From: Chitinophagaceae bacterium UBA2793
GTDB lineage: Bacteria; Bacteroidota; Bacteroidia; Chitinophagales; Chitinophagaceae
DNA length: 25,763 nucleotides
Assembly (NCBI GenBank): GCA_002352045.1
Contig: DEHT01000006.1
Location: 29,729 to 55,491 of the forward strand
Direction: 5' to 3'
This document shows, one piece after another, positions 22,401 through 25,763 of the stretch (position 1 is its first letter; the number at the start of each line of letters is the position of its first letter). The notes under the pieces are model-generated. The model saw only the letters and a program-made list of their open reading frames with translations. It did not search any database and was not told where the DNA came from. The position numbers and the translations under genes were made by a program.

Positions 22401-24723
22401 TAACTCCACTGCTAATGTAGGAACTATCACTTCATATTCCTGGAATTTTGGGGACCCTGCCAGCGGCTCCAACAATACTTCGACTTTACAAAATCCTACT
22501 CATGTTTATGCAACGGCAGGCAATTATACCGTTACACTTAGTATAACCAATAGCGAAGGCTGTATAAGCTCAATGGTAAGTCAGCAACTTCAAATAAGTA
22601 CTTTACCCACTGCTTCTTTCAGTACACCCGAAGTGTGTTTGCTGGATCCGTTTGCACAATTCACAGACCAAAGTACAGCAATTGCACCTTCAACCGTTAC
22701 CGCCTGGAGTTGGAATTTTGGAGATCCTCCAAGTGGGGTTAATAATACTTCAACCATACAAAATGCACAACATACTTATAATGCTGTGGGTAATTATAAT
22801 GTTACACTTGTAGCAATTACTCAGGCGGGTTGTACAGATACGCTTACACTTCCATTGACTGTAAATGGAGGCAATCCACAATCAAATTTCATACAATTAA
22901 ATGCTAACTCCAGTTGCTCAAGTGATAGTATTGCTATTCAAAATAAGTCAACCATTGCTTCGGGTAGTATAACAAAGGTTGAAATTTATTGGGACAATAC
23001 CGGCCAACCAACCCTATTTGAAACGGATGATGTACCATTCTTCGATAAGATATACAAGTACAAATATCCCACCAGTACCAATACCATAACTTATAATGTA
23101 AGGTTTAGAGCTTACTCCGGACAAACCTGTGTAAGCGATAGAATTTTACCGGTAACGGTTTTAGCAACGCCTGAAGTAACAATTAATAATATTCCCGACC
23201 AGTGTTATTATTTATCTTCTCCTTTGGTATTGAATGTTGGTGCCGAAACCGGCGGAGTAGTAGGTACTGCTACTTACTCGGGGCAGGGGGTTAGTTTCAA
23301 TGGAACCAATTGGATATTCGATCCGGTTGCATCAGGTATTGGTACATTTAATATTCAATATAAATTTATAGCAACAGCCGGTGGTTGTGCCGATTCTATT
23401 AGTACTTCTATTAAAGTATTAGATACTGCTTCCGCAAGATTTACTTTGCAAAATTCTGCCTGCGAAAAAAATATTGTAAGCTTTAGTGATCAATCCAGTG
23501 CACCTGCAAGTGTTACACTAAGCAATACAATTTGGGATTTTGGCGATGGAAGCCCTGCTGAAACACACCCGGCAGGTGGAATAGTTCAACATTATTACAG
23601 TAGTTATGGAGTTTACAATGTTACTATGTACAATGTATCATCTAGTGGATGTAGAAGTGCGGCAACGATTCAGTCAATTGTAGTAAATCCATTGCCGGTT
23701 CCAGCCTTTAGCTTCCCGGCAAGTTTATGTTTACCGGCAGCCTCAGTTACTTTTAATAATACTTCATCTATTGTAAACGGAACGGAAAATACATTTACCT
23801 ATTTATGGAATTTTGGAGATCCATCCAGCGGCTCTAATAATACAGCCACTAATATACACCCAACGCATGTATATTATGGAGCAGGCCCTTATAGTGTAAA
23901 TCTTCAGGTAACAACAGGTGCAGGCTGTGTGCATGATACCAGCATTGTAGTTCATTCTATTCACCCTCAACCAACAGCTGATTATTCTATCAATAAACAG
24001 GCAATTTGTATTGGTGATAATGTAAGTTTTACCAGCACTGCAAATGGGGCTGATGGAGCTATTTCAAGTTGGCATTGGAATTTTGACGATGGCAATTCAA
24101 GTACCATTGCCAATCCTACTAATATTTACAGTTCGGCCAACACTTACCAAATTAGCCATTGGATTGTAAACAGTTTTGGCTGTAATAGTGATACCGCTAT
24201 TAAGTCATTTAAAGTGTATGATTTGCCAACGGTGAATGCCGGCCCCGATTTATTTGTATTGGAAGGAGGTAATACCCGCATAAATGCTACTTATACCGGT
24301 GATGATAATATTTATGTATGGTCGCCCAACACTTATTTAAGTAATTCTTCAGTGGCACAACCTATTACTGCGCCTTTAATAGATATTACTTATACCATTT
24401 CGGTAAGTAACCCTGGAGGATGCAGTGCTTCAGATATAGTTTTTGTAAAAGTGCTTAAAGCTCCCAATATTCCCAACACATTTTCACCAAATGGCGATGG
24501 TATTAACGAACGATGGATTATTGAATATTTGGATACCTATCCCAATTGTAAAGTGATGGTATTTACAAGAGCCGGGCAAAAAGTTTTTGAATCAAGAGGA
24601 TACAAAACACCCTGGAATGGTACATTAAACGGTAAGTCGTTGCCAATGGATACTTACTATTATATTATTGAACCCGAAAATGGTCGTAAACCCATTACCG
24701 GTTATGTTACTATCATTAAATAA
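19462..24723 (+). CDS. Giant surface protein: IgGFc-binding-like head, PKD repeats, T9SS type B sorting domain
   Basis: The 1753-residue protein has a signal peptide ending ISNAQ. Residues about 25-470 resemble the N-terminal domain of IgGFc-binding-type proteins (GKDFWVAYG, KGIHIVADKPIVAYAHIY, PKSAWGKKFLTAP, ITVAQY). PKD domains follow, recognisable by WNFGDP or variants near residues 619, 994, 1084, 1358, 1449 and 1539. Between the first and second PKD lie three tandem ~95-residue modules (671-956) each opening NPLP. Two less typical Ig/PKD-like modules fill about 1125-1320. The end (from TFSPNGDGINERW at about 1673) is a type B sorting domain, used by SprB-like adhesins exported by the T9SS. 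A PorP/SprF-like gene follows 36 bp later, which is the known partner arrangement. An adhesion or gliding role is likely. The starting ATG at 19462 gives a clean signal peptide. Confidence 0.88.
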   Translation: MRKLFLTLLLVTVGLISNAQNFSNKGKDFWVAYGYHQIMTNGNAQNMVLYFATDQITSVTVSIPGLGYSQTYSNIPANTVFTSAPLPKTGAQDARLLTESTSAENKGIHIVADKPIVAYAHIYNQSVSGASILFPTNTLGKEYYSINYDNISNTNNANCWFYVIACDTGTTTVEIIPSANTLTHAAGVPFTVTLTQGQVYNFMGQLTGGGGGTFTGVDLTGSSIRSIASASGACKRIAVFSGSGRIGIRCDGTGGSSDNYMVQAFPKSAWGKKFLTAPTGGLPNNPFRIGVSNPAANVTVNGLPIASPLLNNFYYQISATSQPLKIESDLPITVAQYISSYGGCGNPINGNNGDPEVIYLSPVEQNISTVLWNATPNFNIQQHYYTVIIPNSGTAISSFKLDGVVVNPALFIPHPQDAAYSYLTQTVGSGSRRIESDSGFNAIAYGYGNAESYGYNAGTNVRDLLQQVGVSTQYGIDNTPSVCTGTPFKFKVSLPYLVDSMRWNLSGLPGNPANVLMTYSNPPVPTDADSTTIINGKTVYWYSIPSTYTFATVGTYPVVITAYASTAEGCGNEQEINFDLEINNPPAADFNWTHSGCIDQTVQFNDQTTSVKPTYKWWWNFGDPASGTSNISILQNPSHAFSAPGTYTVRFANITTPGCLSDTITKTIVINPLPIGNISGDITVCQNAASPNVVFTGTTGTAPFTFTYNVNNGAAQTITTSTGNSVNIAVPTNAVGTFNYHLVSIQDAAGTSGCLQNNPDTVSVVVNPLPTASVAGNITVCENATAPLVTFTAAGTVAPYTFNYNINGGPTQTITTSAGNSATVAAPTTTAGTFVYNLVSVTDASSVSCSNMQSGSVTVIVNPLPTASISGTTSVCTNAASPVITFTGAGSVAPYTFTYSINGGADQTISSGIGNTATITVPTNTAGTYSYLLKSVSAATTPVCSNLQSASAIITVHPLPTANFTVSTPNCVSRTISFTDNSTANVGTITSYSWNFGDPASGSNNTSTLQNPTHVYATAGNYTVTLSITNSEGCISSMVSQQLQISTLPTASFSTPEVCLLDPFAQFTDQSTAIAPSTVTAWSWNFGDPPSGVNNTSTIQNAQHTYNAVGNYNVTLVAITQAGCTDTLTLPLTVNGGNPQSNFIQLNANSSCSSDSIAIQNKSTIASGSITKVEIYWDNTGQPTLFETDDVPFFDKIYKYKYPTSTNTITYNVRFRAYSGQTCVSDRILPVTVLATPEVTINNIPDQCYYLSSPLVLNVGAETGGVVGTATYSGQGVSFNGTNWIFDPVASGIGTFNIQYKFIATAGGCADSISTSIKVLDTASARFTLQNSACEKNIVSFSDQSSAPASVTLSNTIWDFGDGSPAETHPAGGIVQHYYSSYGVYNVTMYNVSSSGCRSAATIQSIVVNPLPVPAFSFPASLCLPAASVTFNNTSSIVNGTENTFTYLWNFGDPSSGSNNTATNIHPTHVYYGAGPYSVNLQVTTGAGCVHDTSIVVHSIHPQPTADYSINKQAICIGDNVSFTSTANGADGAISSWHWNFDDGNSSTIANPTNIYSSANTYQISHWIVNSFGCNSDTAIKSFKVYDLPTVNAGPDLFVLEGGNTRINATYTGDDNIYVWSPNTYLSNSSVAQPITAPLIDITYTISVSNPGGCSASDIVFVKVLKAPNIPNTFSPNGDGINERWIIEYLDTYPNCKVMVFTRAGQKVFESRGYKTPWNGTLNGKSLPMDTYYYIIEPENGRKPITGYVTIIK
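21472..22329 (+). repeat. Three tandem ~285-bp coding repeats in the adhesin
   Basis: Units of 288, 285 and 285 bp (21472-21759, 21760-22044, 22045-22329) encode modules with the shared pattern NPLPxxxxxG…VCxNAxxPxVxFTxxGxxxPYTFxYxxNGG…TxxxGTxxYxLxSV. Most variation is spread out, so this is an older intragenic triplication rather than a recent copy. Confidence 0.75.
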
Positions 24724-24759
24724 TTTTTATTAACTCCATAAGATAAAGAGGTATAAGAA

Positions 24760-25763
24760 ATGAAAAAGATTTTTATTGCAGCATATTTACTAATGGCAAC
24801 TTTATGGGTTACTGCTCAAGCCAAACCCTCGTACACGCAATATGTTTTGAATAATTATATATTAAACCCGGCTGTAACCGGAATTGAAAATTATACCGAT
24901 ATAAAACTAAGCTATCGCAATCAATGGACAGGTATTACCGGAGCGCCAGTTACCGGTTATTTTACAATGCATACCCCAATTGGGAAAAGCGATTTACGCA
25001 CCAATGCCACTTCATTTCAAGTGCCTGGTGAAAATCCAAGGGGTAAACAATATTGGGAAGAATATACAGCCCCGGCCCCGCATCATGGAGTAGGGGTAAC
25101 CATTTTAAATGATAAAGCAGGATACATTAATCGCTGGACTTTTTCTGGTTCTTATGCCTATCATAAACCCTTGGGAGTGCGAACAACACTTAGTGCAGGA
25201 ATAAATGCAGGTATGAGCAGTATAAATCTCGACCGTTCAAAAATAAATTGGGCAAGTTTAGATCCAAACGACCCAGCAGTAGGTTATGCCAATGGTGAAT
25301 TAAAAAAAGTAAAGCCGGAAATAGGAGCAGGCTTATGGTTGTATTCTGCCGATTATTTTGTAGGGCTTTCGGCTTTGAATATTGTTCCGGGAAAAGTGAA
25401 GTTTCAAAATAATAACGAACATGCATCTTACTATGAACCCAATTATTTTCTAACAGCTGGTTACAGATTATTGTTGAACAACGACTTAAATCTTATTCCA
25501 TCTGTAATGCTGCAATACTGGCAACCACAATTGCTGGGAGTACATGGCAATGCAAAACTACAATACAAAGACCTGCTTTGGGTGGGAGCCAGTTACCGAT
25601 ATGGCGATCTTATTTCGGGTTATTCGGCGATGGCAGGTATGAATGTAGGCAATACATTTAATGTGAGCTATGCTTATGAAGTGGCTACCACTAATAAAAT
25701 GCGTGCATATACTGGCAACACTCACGAATTAATGATTGGCTTCATACTTGGAAATAAATATGG
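24760..25763 (+). CDS. PorP/SprF family T9SS outer-membrane protein (3' end beyond window)
   Basis: The frame opens at ATG 24760 with a signal peptide ending WVTAQ and stays open for 334 codons to the last base. The opening YTQYVLNNYILNPAVTGIENYTDIKLSYRNQWTGI is the hallmark of the PorP/SprF family, 14-strand-type outer-membrane proteins that work with the type IX secretion system. The end of the visible part (THELMIGFILGNKY) looks like the final strand of the barrel, so only a few residues are probably missing. SprF-type members are needed for surface display of type B sorting-domain adhesins encoded just upstream, which is exactly the arrangement here (36 bp gap). Confidence 0.9.
   Translation, partial: MKKIFIAAYLLMATLWVTAQAKPSYTQYVLNNYILNPAVTGIENYTDIKLSYRNQWTGITGAPVTGYFTMHTPIGKSDLRTNATSFQVPGENPRGKQYWEEYTAPAPHHGVGVTILNDKAGYINRWTFSGSYAYHKPLGVRTTLSAGINAGMSSINLDRSKINWASLDPNDPAVGYANGELKKVKPEIGAGLWLYSADYFVGLSALNIVPGKVKFQNNNEHASYYEPNYFLTAGYRLLLNNDLNLIPSVMLQYWQPQLLGVHGNAKLQYKDLLWVGASYRYGDLISGYSAMAGMNVGNTFNVSYAYEVATTNKMRAYTGNTHELMIGFILGNKY

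Overview
The window reads as a chromosomal segment of a Bacteroidota bacterium, most likely of the Chitinophagaceae/Chitinophagales (family level is inference). The evidence is the AT-rich DNA, cargo of the type IX secretion system (T9SS) with type A and type B sorting domains, a PorP/SprF-like partner, a GLPGLI-family protein, many Gln-ended signal peptides (…AQ, …SQ), and repeated copies of the Bacteroidota promoter element TAnnTTTG with almost no Shine-Dalgarno sequences at starts. I saw no tRNA, rRNA, insertion sequence, CRISPR array or phage module.

Layout. 1-2348 (+): the 3' end of an outer-membrane beta-barrel protein, a DUF4268 protein and a dienelactone-hydrolase lipoprotein, closed by a bidirectional terminator. 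2426-6447 (-): a T9SS type A cargo protein, a small lipoprotein and a GH18-CUB glycosidase-like secreted protein. 6663-9528 (+): prfB, interrupted by a programmed +1 frameshift, then pruA (proline/glutamate catabolism). 9570-11963: two tandem GLPGLI-type secreted proteins converging on a secreted protein with a C1q/TNF-like end. 12247-16869: a housekeeping block holding a glycogen-binding-like/helix-hairpin-helix fusion, pyrR, pyrB, coaD, a YdiI/MenI-like thioesterase, a divergent NUDIX hydrolase and pyrE. 16960-17812 (-): a secreted heavy-metal-associated domain protein and a LEA14-like lipoprotein. 17813-18917: 1.1 kb of very AT-rich DNA without a convincing gene, carrying a strong palindrome, a well-formed promoter and a possible tiny ORF. 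18918-25763 (+): a freestanding Fn3-like secreted domain, a 1753-residue surface protein (IgGFc-binding-like head, a triplicated ~95-residue module, about six PKD domains, type B sorting domain) and a PorP/SprF-like outer-membrane protein that runs off the window.

Working together: pyrR, pyrB and pyrE are de novo pyrimidine genes spread over 4 kb with coaD and a thioesterase between them. The last two genes form the known cargo/partner pairing of T9SS type B adhesins with PorP/SprF proteins.

The less routine signals are: the prfB frameshift; three genes (prfB, pyrR, pyrB) whose TAnnTTTG box ends only 6-7 nt before the ATG, suggesting leaderless mRNAs; a perfect operator-like inverted repeat between the NUDIX gene and pyrE; the CBM48-like/HhH fusion; and the long structured leader and TTGCAA repeats upstream of the adhesin locus. 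I found nothing that amounts to a clearly new defence or biosynthetic system.
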